From: Streptomyces djakartensis
GTDB lineage: Bacteria > Actinomycetota > Actinomycetes > Streptomycetales > Streptomycetaceae
DNA: 64,000 nucleotides
Direction of reading: 5' to 3'
Assembly: GCF_014651075.1 (NCBI RefSeq)
Contig: NZ_BMWE01000013.1
Location: 124,001-188,000, forward strand
The translations under genes and the position numbers were made by a program. The stretch's first letter is position 1. Each line of letters opens with the position of its first letter. Under the pieces are notes generated by a model. It was not told the DNA's origin. It made no database searches and saw only the letters and a program-made list of their open reading frames with translations. Below are positions 37,487-44,332 of the stretch, piece by piece.

Positions 37487-37608
37487 GCTGCCACGCTAAG
37501 CAGCACCGGTGCCGGCCGCCCGCCGGGAGGTCCGTCCGCGTCAGCTTGCGGGGCGTACGGGACCGGAGCACACAATGAACTCGTAGTGGAATCAAGCGGT
37601 ATACACCA

Positions 37609-37622
37609 TGACCGGACGGTCA
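37609..37622. promoter_or_regulatory. Candidate operator: TGACCG/CGGTCA inverted repeat
   Basis: TGACCG and CGGTCA flank a 2-bp centre, 43 bp before the GTG of the DUF6777 gene and in the divergent gap with the streptophobe gene. It has the size of a dimeric repressor site. A GTATAC sequence lies 5 bp upstream of it. Confidence 0.35.
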
Positions 37623-37664
37623 GGTGCGTGAAGGCCGCAGAGAACCACATGGGAAGAAGAGCTC

Positions 37665-38798
37665 GTGAGCGTCGAACCGCCGTCGTCCGGCCGCCCCACA
37701 GGGCCTCCCTCCGGCCCGCTGTCCGGCCCCTCCCAGCCGCCGCCGGGGGGCGGCGGGCCGCCCTCCGAGCCGCCGAGCGGCGGCGGCACCTCACCGGGGC
37801 CCCGCCGTCCGTGGTGGGGGTCCGTGCCCCGGGTCGCGCTGATCGCCGGCGCCGTCGTGGTGGCCGTGATCCTGGCCGTGGTGTTCACCCGGTCAGACGG
37901 CGGCACCGACGCCTCCGACGGTGCCACCAGCACGTCCGACGGCGACGTCTTCCTCCAGCCGGCGGCCGACACCGGCCCGGACCCGTTCACCGACTCGACG
38001 GCCGAGCAGAGCTCCGCCCCGCCGGTCACGCCCTCGCCCGCCGGGACGGCGTCGCAGAACGCCGTCCAGGGCGTGCAGGGCGGCACGCCCGGCCTGTACG
38101 GCGGTACCCGCAACGTCTCCAGCTGCGACGTGGAGAAGCAGATCACGTATCTCGGGAAGACCCCGGACAAGCAGCGTGCGTTCGCCTCGGTCCAGCGCAT
38201 CGAGCCGTCCGGCGTCCCCGCCTATCTGCGTTCGCTCACACCCGTGCAGCTGCGTATGGACACCTGGGTCACCAACCACGGTTACCAGGACGGCCGGGCG
38301 ACCAGCTACCAGGCCGTCCTTCAGGCCGGCACGGCCGTACTCGTCGACGACCGCGGCGTGCCCCGGGCGCGCTGTGCGTGCGGCAACCCGCTGAGCCCGC
38401 CGGTTCCCCAGCAGAACGCGCCGAAGACGGCCGGCGACAAGTGGCCGGGGTACAAGTCGTCGGGCATCGTCAGGGTCATACCCGCGCTGGAGCCGGTCGA
38501 CGTCTTCGTCCTGTGCGAGCCCGACGGCGAGTGGTTCGAGCGCCACGAGGGCGACACGGGCAAGAAGGACCGCAAGACCGAACCGCCGGACAAGTCGTCC
38601 CCGCCGGTGACCACCCCGACGTCGCCGACCGACTCGACCTCGTCGAAGCCGCCCACGAGCGAACCGCCGACCTCGGACACGGAGACGTCGTCGGAGCCGC
38701 CGACGGACCAGTCGCCGCCACCGACCGGGAACGAGACCGGCAACGACACCGGGACCGGCACCGGGGGAGACACGTCGGAGCAGGCCCCGGCATCCTGA
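37665..38798 (+). CDS. DUF6777 membrane-anchored protein
   Basis: The 377-residue protein has a cytoplasmic Pro/Gly/Ser-rich N-terminus (1-50), one membrane helix (about 55-74), an extracellular domain (about 130-300) and a low-complexity Thr/Pro/Ser tail. The domain carries cysteines in NVSSCDVEKQ, RCACGNPL and FVLCEPDG and a region SYQAVLQAGTAVLVDDRG that typify DUF6777. Function is unknown; exported wall-exposed localisation is clear. Start is GTG with GGGAAGAAG upstream. Confidence 0.82.
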   Translation: MSVEPPSSGRPTGPPSGPLSGPSQPPPGGGGPPSEPPSGGGTSPGPRRPWWGSVPRVALIAGAVVVAVILAVVFTRSDGGTDASDGATSTSDGDVFLQPAADTGPDPFTDSTAEQSSAPPVTPSPAGTASQNAVQGVQGGTPGLYGGTRNVSSCDVEKQITYLGKTPDKQRAFASVQRIEPSGVPAYLRSLTPVQLRMDTWVTNHGYQDGRATSYQAVLQAGTAVLVDDRGVPRARCACGNPLSPPVPQQNAPKTAGDKWPGYKSSGIVRVIPALEPVDVFVLCEPDGEWFERHEGDTGKKDRKTEPPDKSSPPVTTPTSPTDSTSSKPPTSEPPTSDTETSSEPPTDQSPPPTGNETGNDTGTGTGGDTSEQAPAS

Positions 38799-38799
38799 C

Positions 38800-39216
38800 T
38801 CAGCCGGCGCGGACCACCAGCGCGTACTCGCCGAGCCCGAGCAGACGATCGGCCGGCAGATCGCCCTGGACGGTGCGGACCGCCTCGATGCGGCCGGTCT
38901 CCGGCTCGAACACGACGTCCTGGACCGTGCCGAGCTGGTCGCCCGTCTCGGCGAGGATCCTGAGACCCGGCAGTTCGTGGTGCGGCGGCGCCTCGGCCGG
39001 GGCGGCCACCGAGCGGACGAGCACGGCGTCCGGTCCCACGGCGTGCAGCGCGCCCCAGGCCAGCACCGTCTCCTTGCGGGCGTGCCTGCCACGTACCCGC
39101 ACGTGGGTGACCACACCCGATCGGGCGTCGACCGTCAGCGACCTCAGGACGCCGATCTCCTCAGCTTCGGTCAGCGTCAGCACCGGCAGCCCCCGTGTCT
39201 GCGAGAACAGCATCAT
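38800..39216 (-). CDS. PRC-barrel domain protein
   Basis: The 138-residue protein contains two PRC-barrel-like units: MMLFSQTRGLPVLTLTEAEEIGVLRSL and LPGLRILAETGDQLGTVQDVVFEPETGRIEAVRTVQG. PRC barrels are small beta domains that bind RNA or proteins; no enzyme role is expected. Its ATG overlaps the stop of the upstream PRC gene by ATGA, so both are made together, and its 3' end faces the DUF6777 gene with 1 bp between stops. Confidence 0.84.
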   Translation of the reverse strand: MMLFSQTRGLPVLTLTEAEEIGVLRSLTVDARSGVVTHVRVRGRHARKETVLAWGALHAVGPDAVLVRSVAAPAEAPPHHELPGLRILAETGDQLGTVQDVVFEPETGRIEAVRTVQGDLPADRLLGLGEYALVVRAG

Positions 39217-39797
39217 GACGGCGCCTCCTTCCGGCCGTCGTGGAAGGCGCCGAGCCGGGCCGCGAAGGAGGGCAGGTCGTCGGCGACGTAGCGGGTGGCG
39301 TCAGCGGGGATGACCAGCGCCCGGCCCGAAACGGCGAGCGTCTCGCCCCGTGGGACGTACACCCGGTGCCGACGGCGCCTCGAACCCCGCACCAGCGACT
39401 TGTCCGCGGCGATCCGGAAGCCCACCACCCGGCCGCTGGTGCCGCCCTCCACGACCACGTCGAGGACCGTGCCGACCTCGGTGCCCTCGTCCGTCAGCAC
39501 CCGTGCGTGCAGCACCCGGCCCTGCTGGGCCTCACGGCGCGCCACCACGACGGGCGTTTCGGCCAGGACACCCGCATCGGCGATCATGACCGCGTCATGG
39601 CCCAGCGCGTGCACCCCGGACCACGGCAGGCTCTGCTTCAGCGGACCCGACAGCAGCCCCCGGCCGCTGAGTGTGAAGCCGGTGATCCGCCCGGCCGCGG
39701 CATCGAAGACGGTGTCCTTGACCTGGGCGACCGCATCGCCGCCCAGGGTGACCACCGGCCGGGTCGTCAGGCTGCGTGCCGCCATCAGCTCGTTCAT
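39213..39797 (-). CDS. PRC-barrel domain protein
   Basis: The 194-residue protein has an N-terminal PRC unit (MAARSLTTRPVVTLGGDAVA and VKDTVFDAAAGRITGFTL) and a second one further on (VLTDEGTEVGTVLDVVVEGG), then a basic RGSRRRRHRVYVPRG segment. It is paralogous to the next gene in the operon. The ATG at 39797 overlaps the stop codon of a 46-residue membrane peptide gene. The three coupled genes suggest a membrane-associated PRC complex. Confidence 0.84.
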   Translation of the reverse strand: MNELMAARSLTTRPVVTLGGDAVAQVKDTVFDAAAGRITGFTLSGRGLLSGPLKQSLPWSGVHALGHDAVMIADAGVLAETPVVVARREAQQGRVLHARVLTDEGTEVGTVLDVVVEGGTSGRVVGFRIAADKSLVRGSRRRRHRVYVPRGETLAVSGRALVIPADATRYVADDLPSFAARLGAFHDGRKEAPS

Positions 39798-39934
39798 GGC
39801 AGGCCCTTCCCACCGCGCCGGCGCCGGACCGCGATGACCGTGCCCGACCGCCGCCCGGCCTGCACGGCGAGCGTCACCACCGTGACGGCGGCGAGCGCCG
39901 CGACCACCATTACCAGCCACATCCACCAGACCAC
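39794..39934 (-). CDS. 46-residue single-pass membrane peptide
   Basis: A GTG at 39934 with GGAGG (39943-39947) upstream opens a 46-residue frame that starts VVWWMWLVMVVAALAAVTVV and ends with a strongly basic tail (RRRRGGKGLP). One helix spans about residues 4-25. The stop codon overlaps the ATG of the PRC gene (ATGA), which supports real translation. No family is recognised. It could anchor the PRC proteins to the membrane. Confidence 0.68.
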   Translation of the reverse strand: MVWWMWLVMVVAALAAVTVVTLAVQAGRRSGTVIAVRRRRGGKGLP

Positions 39935-39988
39935 CGCGCACCTCCGGCGATCCGCACCGGCCGCCCTCGACCGGTCCCTGACTTCCGG

Positions 39989-40008
39989 GTGCCCCGCGCG
40001 CGGGGCAC
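39989..40008. promoter_or_regulatory. Perfect 20-bp palindrome in divergent region
   Basis: GTGCCCCGCGCGCGGGGCAC reads the same on both strands. It lies between the membrane peptide/PRC operon and the ATP-binding anti-sigma gene. It could be a dimeric regulator site or a hairpin; no family can be assigned. Confidence 0.4.
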
Positions 40009-40041
40009 AATGCCCTGCGGGACGCGCCGAAGACCCGGCAG

Positions 40042-40066
40042 GACTGCAAAGCCCGGCTCGGGGTAC
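40042..40066 (+). promoter_or_regulatory. SigB-type promoter candidate for anti-sigma-like gene
   Basis: GACTG, 14 bp and GGGTAC match the form GNNTN-N14-GGGTAY reported for the SigB group of Streptomyces. It lies 51 bp before the ATG at 40117. GNNTN is a weak motif, so the case rests on GGGTAC and on position. The same arrangement occurs upstream of the sigL-like gene. Confidence 0.4.
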
Positions 40067-40116
40067 GAGCACTGGTGCAGAGCGTCCGGCCAGTCCGGCT
40101 TCCCAGAGAGAAACGC

Positions 40117-40581
40117 ATGATCGACCACCTGGACGGGGCAGTGATACCGACTGGTTTCGACGTGCCCGTGGAACCGCTTCGGCGGGCGGCGCACTATTCC
40201 GGCGAGCAGGGATGTATCGCCGACGCGCGGTCCTTCGCCGCGCTCTTTCTCGACCAGCTCAGGACCGAGTGGTGCGCGCGCATCGACGACCGGTCCGACG
40301 GCGCGGTACAGCTCGTGGTGAGCGAGCTTGTCACCAACGCGGACCGGCACAGCAACGGGCCGTACATCCTGGAACTCGTCGGGACGGACACCTCGGTGAC
40401 GGTCTCGGTCTACGACAGCAGCTCCGCGCTGCCCCGCATCTTCCCCCGCAACCCCGAGCGCATCGGGCGGCACGGTCTGGAGATCGTGCACGCGCTCGCG
40501 GAGCAGGTCAGCGTGGAACGGGTGCCGGTGGGCAAGCGGGTGCGCGCCGTGCTGCCCCTCGGCAGCGAAACCAGCGGATAG
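40117..40581 (+). CDS. Anti-sigma-factor-type ATP-binding protein (HATPase_c_2)
   Basis: The 154-residue protein has a GHKL/HATPase_c fold of the RsbW/SpoIIAB type: ARSFAALFLDQLR, VQLVVSELVTNADRHSNGPY (N-box) and a C-terminal GRHGLEIVHALAEQ (G-box). It probably binds a sigma factor or its antagonist, possibly phosphorylating the latter. The sigL-like gene lies convergent and about 180 bp away, which makes it a plausible partner. GAGAGAAAC precedes the ATG. Confidence 0.83.
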   Translation: MIDHLDGAVIPTGFDVPVEPLRRAAHYSGEQGCIADARSFAALFLDQLRTEWCARIDDRSDGAVQLVVSELVTNADRHSNGPYILELVGTDTSVTVSVYDSSSALPRIFPRNPERIGRHGLEIVHALAEQVSVERVPVGKRVRAVLPLGSETSG

Positions 40582-40697
40582 GCCCTCCGGAAGGCAGGAG
40601 CGTCCGGCGGGCCGCCTGCGAGCCGTCCGCTTCTGCGTCGCGTCGTCGGCGGCAGCCTTCAGTCGTGCGCGGCGACCACTGCGCCCCGGACACACTC

Positions 40698-40741
40698 GCG
40701 GGTGCCGCCCCACTCCGGAAAAGAAGAGGGACGGCACCCGC
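40698..40741. terminator. Hairpin terminator between anti-sigma-like and sigL-like genes
   Basis: GCGGGTGCCG (40698-40707) pairs with CGGCACCCGC (40732-40741), with a mismatch and three more pairs towards a 16-nt loop. It lies 24 bp beyond the sigL-like stop codon and downstream of the convergent ATPase gene. Confidence 0.65.
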
Positions 40742-40764
40742 CGGCTCCGTCCTGGCCGGCCGTG

Positions 40765-41652
40765 TCAGGCGCAGCCCAGCTCGCCGAGCATGCCCTGGCG
40801 CAGTCGCGTGATGATCCGCTTGATCAGCCGGGAGACGTGCATCTGGGAGCAGCCGAGCCGCTCACCGATCTCCGCCTGGGTGGCCTCCTCCACGAACCGC
40901 ATGTGGATGATCTGCCGGTCGCGCTCGCTGAGCTCGGCCATCAGCGGGGCGAGCGAGTGGAAGTCCTCGACGAGCCGCAGACCGTCCTCCTCCACGCCGA
41001 TGAAGTCGGCCAGGACCGCTTCGCCGCCCTCCGGGCCGTCACCGGTGAGCGCGGCGTCCAGCGACGACGAGTTGTAGCCGTTGGAGGCGATCTGCCCTTC
41101 GACGACCTCCTTCTCGGAGATGTTCATCAGCGTGGCCAGTTCGGCGACCGTCGGCTCACGGTCCAGCCGGCTGGCGAGCTCCTCACGGGCCTTGGCCAGC
41201 TCCACTCGCAGCTCCTGGAGCCGCCGCGGGACGTGCACCGCCCACGTGGTGTCCCGGAAGAAACGCTTGATCTCGCCGACGATGTACGGCAGCGCGAAGG
41301 ACGTGAACTCGACCTCGCGCGACAGCTCGAACCGGTCGATGGCCTTGATCAGGCCGATCATGCCGGTCTGGACGATGTCCTCCATGTCGTCACCGCGGCC
41401 CCGGAACCGGCCGGCCGCGAACCGCACGAGCGACATGTTCATCTCGATCAGGGTGTTGCGCGCGTACTGGTACTCGTGCGTGCCCTCTTCGAGTTCCGTC
41501 AGGCGCTGGAAGAACTGGCGGGACAGCTCCCTGGCGTCCCGCGGGGCCACGGACCGGGGGTCCACGACTCCGGGCAGTGCTCCGTCCCCCGCGCCGGCCT
41601 CGGCGTTCTGCTCGGCGGCCTGTGCCTTCGACCGGATCACGGCGCTCTCCAT
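40765..41652 (-). CDS. sigL: SigB/SigF-family RNA polymerase sigma factor (SigL-like)
   Basis: The 295-residue sigma factor has region 2 (YARNTLIEMNMSLVRFAAGRF; DIVQTGMIGLIKAIDRFELSREVEFTSFALPYIVGEIKRFFRD), region 3 (ELRVELAKAREELASRLDREPTVAEL) and region 4 with the HTH EATQAEIGERLGCSQMHVSRLI. This is the group 3 stress/differentiation family of Streptomyces. The ATG at 41652 has GGGAGAGG just upstream; one at 41682 lacks a site. A SigB-type promoter lies 56-80 bp upstream, implying autoregulation or regulation by a paralogue. The symbol is inferred from neighbours popR and clpP3/P4. Confidence 0.85.
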   Translation of the reverse strand: MESAVIRSKAQAAEQNAEAGAGDGALPGVVDPRSVAPRDARELSRQFFQRLTELEEGTHEYQYARNTLIEMNMSLVRFAAGRFRGRGDDMEDIVQTGMIGLIKAIDRFELSREVEFTSFALPYIVGEIKRFFRDTTWAVHVPRRLQELRVELAKAREELASRLDREPTVAELATLMNISEKEVVEGQIASNGYNSSSLDAALTGDGPEGGEAVLADFIGVEEDGLRLVEDFHSLAPLMAELSERDRQIIHMRFVEEATQAEIGERLGCSQMHVSRLIKRIITRLRQGMLGELGCA

Positions 41653-41707
41653 TACCTCTCCCACGAAAGTCACGGCGGACATCTGCCTAGGTACTCCCGA
41701 GTTGCGG

Positions 41708-41732
41708 GTACCCGGGTCGTCCCGCACCATGC
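41708..41732 (-). promoter_or_regulatory. SigB-type promoter candidate for sigL-like gene
   Basis: On the minus strand GCATG, 14 bp and GGGTAC fit GNNTN-N14-GGGTAY. The predicted start site would lie about 45-50 bp upstream of the ATG at 41652. GGGTAC is part of a CGGGTACCCG palindrome, so a chance match is possible. Confidence 0.42.
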
Positions 41733-41859
41733 CCCCTGACTTTACGCCCGGCCGAAAAGGAGCGGAACCCGCCGTTCCGAACGTTGTGGTTCCGGTGATT
41801 CCACCCAGGGCGCAACGCCGGGCCCTTCCCTCGGCGGGCGGGATTCCTAGGCTGGAGCA

Positions 41860-42273
41860 GTGAGCCACCACGTGCCGAACGAAGCCCGAGTCGTCCCGCT
41901 GCGCCCGCACTCCGCGCGCCCTGACGGTGCCCCGCCCCGCCGGACGTCCCCCGCGCCCGCCGCGAAGGAGCCCCTGTGGCGCGACCTGATCGGTGACGTC
42001 CTGCGCCGTGAACGTCTGGCGCAGGAACGCACGTTGAAGGACGTCGCCGACGAGGCGCGGATCTCCATGCCGTACCTCTCCGAGGTGGAGCGCGGCCGCA
42101 AGGAGGCCTCCTCGGAGGTCCTCGCGGCCGCCGCCCGCGCCCTCGGACTGGGCCTCGGTGACCTGTTGTCCAGGGCGCAGGGCGAACTGGCCCGCGTCAC
42201 CTCGCGGTACGCGGGCGGCAGCCGTCGGGCGGTGTCCCCGCCGTCGCACGACGGACTGTGCCTGGCTGCCTGA
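41860..42273 (+). CDS. popR: PopR-type XRE-family regulator of clpP3 clpP4
   Basis: The 137-residue protein has a Pro/Arg-rich N-terminus, an XRE HTH (about 45-105, with LRRERLAQERTLKDVADEARISM and YLSEVERGRKEASSE) and ends LCLAA. In S. lividans PopR represses or controls the adjacent clpP3-clpP4 operon and is degraded by ClpP1P2 through C-terminal alanines; the Ala-Ala end here agrees. It converges on clpP4, and a palindrome matching the reported PopR site lies upstream of clpP3. Start is GTG at 41860 with a GGAG very close by. ClgR is the alternative family member. Confidence 0.85.
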   Translation: MSHHVPNEARVVPLRPHSARPDGAPPRRTSPAPAAKEPLWRDLIGDVLRRERLAQERTLKDVADEARISMPYLSEVERGRKEASSEVLAAAARALGLGLGDLLSRAQGELARVTSRYAGGSRRAVSPPSHDGLCLAA

Positions 42274-42296
42274 TCGGTGCTGATCCCCGCGGGCCG

Positions 42297-42328
42297 GCCG
42301 GCGCCTCAGATCTTGACGAGGCGCCGGC
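42297..42328. terminator. Hairpin terminator overlapping clpP4 3' end
   Basis: GCCGGCGCCTC (42297-42307) pairs with GAGGCGCCGGC (42318-42328) around a 10-nt loop. It sits between popR and clpP4 and includes the last codons and stop of clpP4, so it may end popR transcription and, less well, that of clpP4. Confidence 0.6.
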
Positions 42329-42908
42329 TGAGTACCTCGTCGGCCAGCCCGTAGCCCACCGCCTCCTGGGCGGTGAACACCTTGTCGCGGTCCATGTCGG
42401 CCCGCAGGGTCGCCACGTCGTGGTGGGTGTGCCGGGCCAGCACCTCCTCGACCTGGGAGCGGATCCGCACCATCTCCTTGGCCTGGAGCGCCAGATCGGA
42501 GACCATGCCGCGTCGCCCCCCGGTGGCCGGCTGCCCGAGCAGCACCCGCGCGTGCTCCAGTACATACCGCCGGCCGGGATCCCCGCCGGCCAGCAGCACG
42601 GCCGCCGTCGAGGCCGCCTGCCCGACGCACAGGGTGGAGACCGGGGCCTGCACGAACGTCATGGTGTCGTAGATGGCCATGAGCGAAGTGAACGAGCCGC
42701 CCGGGGAGTTGATGTAGATCGCGATCTCGCTCTCCGGGGACGCCGACTCCAGATGGAGGAGCTGCGCGATGACGACGTTGGCGACACCGTCGTCGATCTC
42801 GGTGCCGAGGAAGATGATCCGCTCGGACAGCAACCGGCTGAACACGTCGTAGGACCGCTCGCCCTGCGGGGTGCGCTCGACGACGTTCGGAATCGTGTAC
42901 GTCCCCAT
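42306..42908 (-). CDS. clpP4: ClpP-family protein without catalytic His (ClpP4 position)
   Basis: The 200-residue protein has the ClpP fold: IAIYINSPGGSFTSLMAIYDTM, CVGQAASTAAVLL with Ser100, and DMDRDKVFTAQEAVGYGLAD with the expected Asp171. At the histidine position, normally IHQP, it reads LLGQP (Gly125), confirmed in the codons (GGG). Ser and Asp are therefore kept but His is lost. It may act as an inactive or regulatory ring paired with the intact ClpP3. Its ATG overlaps the clpP3 stop (TGATG). Degradation of specific substrates with ClpX/ClpC is the family role. Confidence 0.88.
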   Translation of the reverse strand: MGTYTIPNVVERTPQGERSYDVFSRLLSERIIFLGTEIDDGVANVVIAQLLHLESASPESEIAIYINSPGGSFTSLMAIYDTMTFVQAPVSTLCVGQAASTAAVLLAGGDPGRRYVLEHARVLLGQPATGGRRGMVSDLALQAKEMVRIRSQVEEVLARHTHHDVATLRADMDRDKVFTAQEAVGYGLADEVLSRRLVKI

Positions 42909-43549
42909 CACTGAAGCCCCATCCTGCGCCGGGTGGCCGCCGGGCGGACGTCCGTCAGGGACGCCACGACCTGGTCCACCATGCCGTACTCCCTGGCCTC
43001 CTCGGCCGTGAACCACCGGTCGCGGTCCCCGTCCCTGGAAATGGTCTCCGGGCTCTGGCCGGTGTGCTCGGCGGTGATCCGCTCGATGGTCCGCTTGGTG
43101 TGCTCCAGGTTCTCCGCCTGGATCTCGATGTCGGCGGTGGTGCCGCCGATGCCCGCCGACGGCTGGTGCATCATGATGCGCGCGTTCGGCAGGGCGTAGC
43201 GCTTGCCCGGCGCGCCGACACTGAGCAGGAACTGGCCCATGCTGGCCGCGAAGCCCATGGCCAGAGTGGAGACGTCGTTGGGGATGAGGCGCATCGTGTC
43301 GTAGATGGCGAGACCGGCGTGCACCGCGCCGCCCGGGCTGTTGATGTACAGGCTGATGTCGGTGCGCGGGTCCTCGGCGGACAGGATCAGCAGCTGGGCG
43401 CAGATCCGGTTCGCGGAGACCTCGTCGACCTGGGTGCCCAGCAGCACGATGCGCTGCGCGAGCAGCTGGGCGGCGAGATGGTCGTCGAAGCGGGTCGGAG
43501 GGGTGTCGCCCTCCTCCGCCCGCGGGGCGAGTGTCGTGAGTGGAGTCAT
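42908..43549 (-). CDS. clpP3: ClpP protease subunit (ClpP3 position)
   Basis: The 213-residue ClpP has the complete triad regions: ISLYINSPGGAVHAGLAIYDTM, MGFAASMGQFLL with the nucleophile Ser, ARIMMHQPSAGIGG with the His, and SRDGDRDRWFTAEEAREYGMVD with the Asp. It is the catalytically competent partner of the downstream clpP4, to which it is coupled by TGATG. The ATG at 43549 follows an AGGAGAACC site. Expression is probably controlled by PopR through a site about 106 bp upstream. Confidence 0.92.
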   Translation of the reverse strand: MTPLTTLAPRAEEGDTPPTRFDDHLAAQLLAQRIVLLGTQVDEVSANRICAQLLILSAEDPRTDISLYINSPGGAVHAGLAIYDTMRLIPNDVSTLAMGFAASMGQFLLSVGAPGKRYALPNARIMMHQPSAGIGGTTADIEIQAENLEHTKRTIERITAEHTGQSPETISRDGDRDRWFTAEEAREYGMVDQVVASLTDVRPAATRRRMGLQ

Positions 43550-43654
43550 CGGTTCTCCTCGTCGTGGCAGAAGTGCCGCGGACCGACCGCGGTCGGACCG
43601 CGGACGTGCCGTCGGCTCCACTCTTGACCTCGGACGACGACCACAGGCGGTTTC

Positions 43655-43669
43655 TCTGCCCTGGGCAGA
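43655..43669. promoter_or_regulatory. PopR-type operator upstream of clpP3
   Basis: TCTGCC-CTG-GGCAGA is a perfect 6-bp-arm palindrome. It matches, apart from one flanking base on each side, the site TTCTGCC-3N-GGCAGAA that I recall for PopR in S. lividans. It lies 106-120 bp upstream of the clpP3 ATG. A further half-site GGCAGAA is at 43566-43572, just upstream of the ribosome binding site. Confidence 0.75.
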
Positions 43670-43803
43670 TCCGCTGCCGGCGGAGTGCACCGGCTCGGCT
43701 CCTGTCGCGCGACCGCCGGAAGAACGCCCCCGCCCGACCGATGAGTTTCGCGGCGCGGGCCGGTCGACATGGATGACAGCGACCCACGCTCCGGGAGGTA
43801 CTC

Positions 43804-44286
43804 ATGGCATCCGACGGCTTCACCACGTGTCTCTGGTTCGACGGCCAGGCCGAGGAGGCCGCCCACTTCTACGTCTCGGTCTTCAAGAACTCCAGCGTCG
43901 GCAAGGTCGCCCGCTACCCCGAGGGAGCACCCCGGCCCGCCGGCAGCGTGATGACCGTCGAGTTCACGGCGAACGGCCACAGGTTCCTCGGGCTGAACGG
44001 CGGACCGCAGTTCAGCTTCACCGAGGCGACCTCCTTCATGATCACTTGCGAGAACCAGGAGGAGATCGACTACTACTGGGCAAGGCTCACCGAGAACGGC
44101 GGCGAGCCCGGCCCCTGCGGCTGGCTCAAGGACAAGTACGGCCTGTCCTGGCAGGTCGTCCCGGACCGGCTCGACGAGATGATCTGCGACCCGGACCCGG
44201 CGAGGGCGGCCCGCGTGACCCAGGCCTTCATGGCGATGGGCAAGTTCGACCTCGCGGCCCTGGAAAGGGCGTACGCGGGGGAGTGA
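43804..44286 (+). CDS. PhnB-like VOC protein (3-demethylubiquinone-9 methyltransferase-type domain)
   Basis: The 160-residue protein has the PhnB-like VOC fold: TTCLWFDGQAEEAAHFYVSVFKNSSVG, VEFTANGHRFLGLNGGPQF, ENQEEIDYYWARLTENGGE and CGWLKDKYGLSWQVVP. These proteins are common in Streptomyces and have mostly unknown roles despite the methyltransferase label. CGGGAGG precedes the ATG. It is transcribed divergently from clpP3, about 255 bp apart, so the PopR-site region could also affect it. Confidence 0.87.
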   Translation: MASDGFTTCLWFDGQAEEAAHFYVSVFKNSSVGKVARYPEGAPRPAGSVMTVEFTANGHRFLGLNGGPQFSFTEATSFMITCENQEEIDYYWARLTENGGEPGPCGWLKDKYGLSWQVVPDRLDEMICDPDPARAARVTQAFMAMGKFDLAALERAYAGE

Positions 44287-44332
44287 CGTATCCCCGAGGG
44301 ACGGGGCCGCCCGCGAGTGACGGCCTCCGCCC

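Noticed and set aside
41653..42630. In-frame N-terminal extension of the SigL-like gene through the popR region
   Set aside because: The extension would translate the opposite strand of popR and lacks a ribosome binding site; the ATG at 41652 has one.
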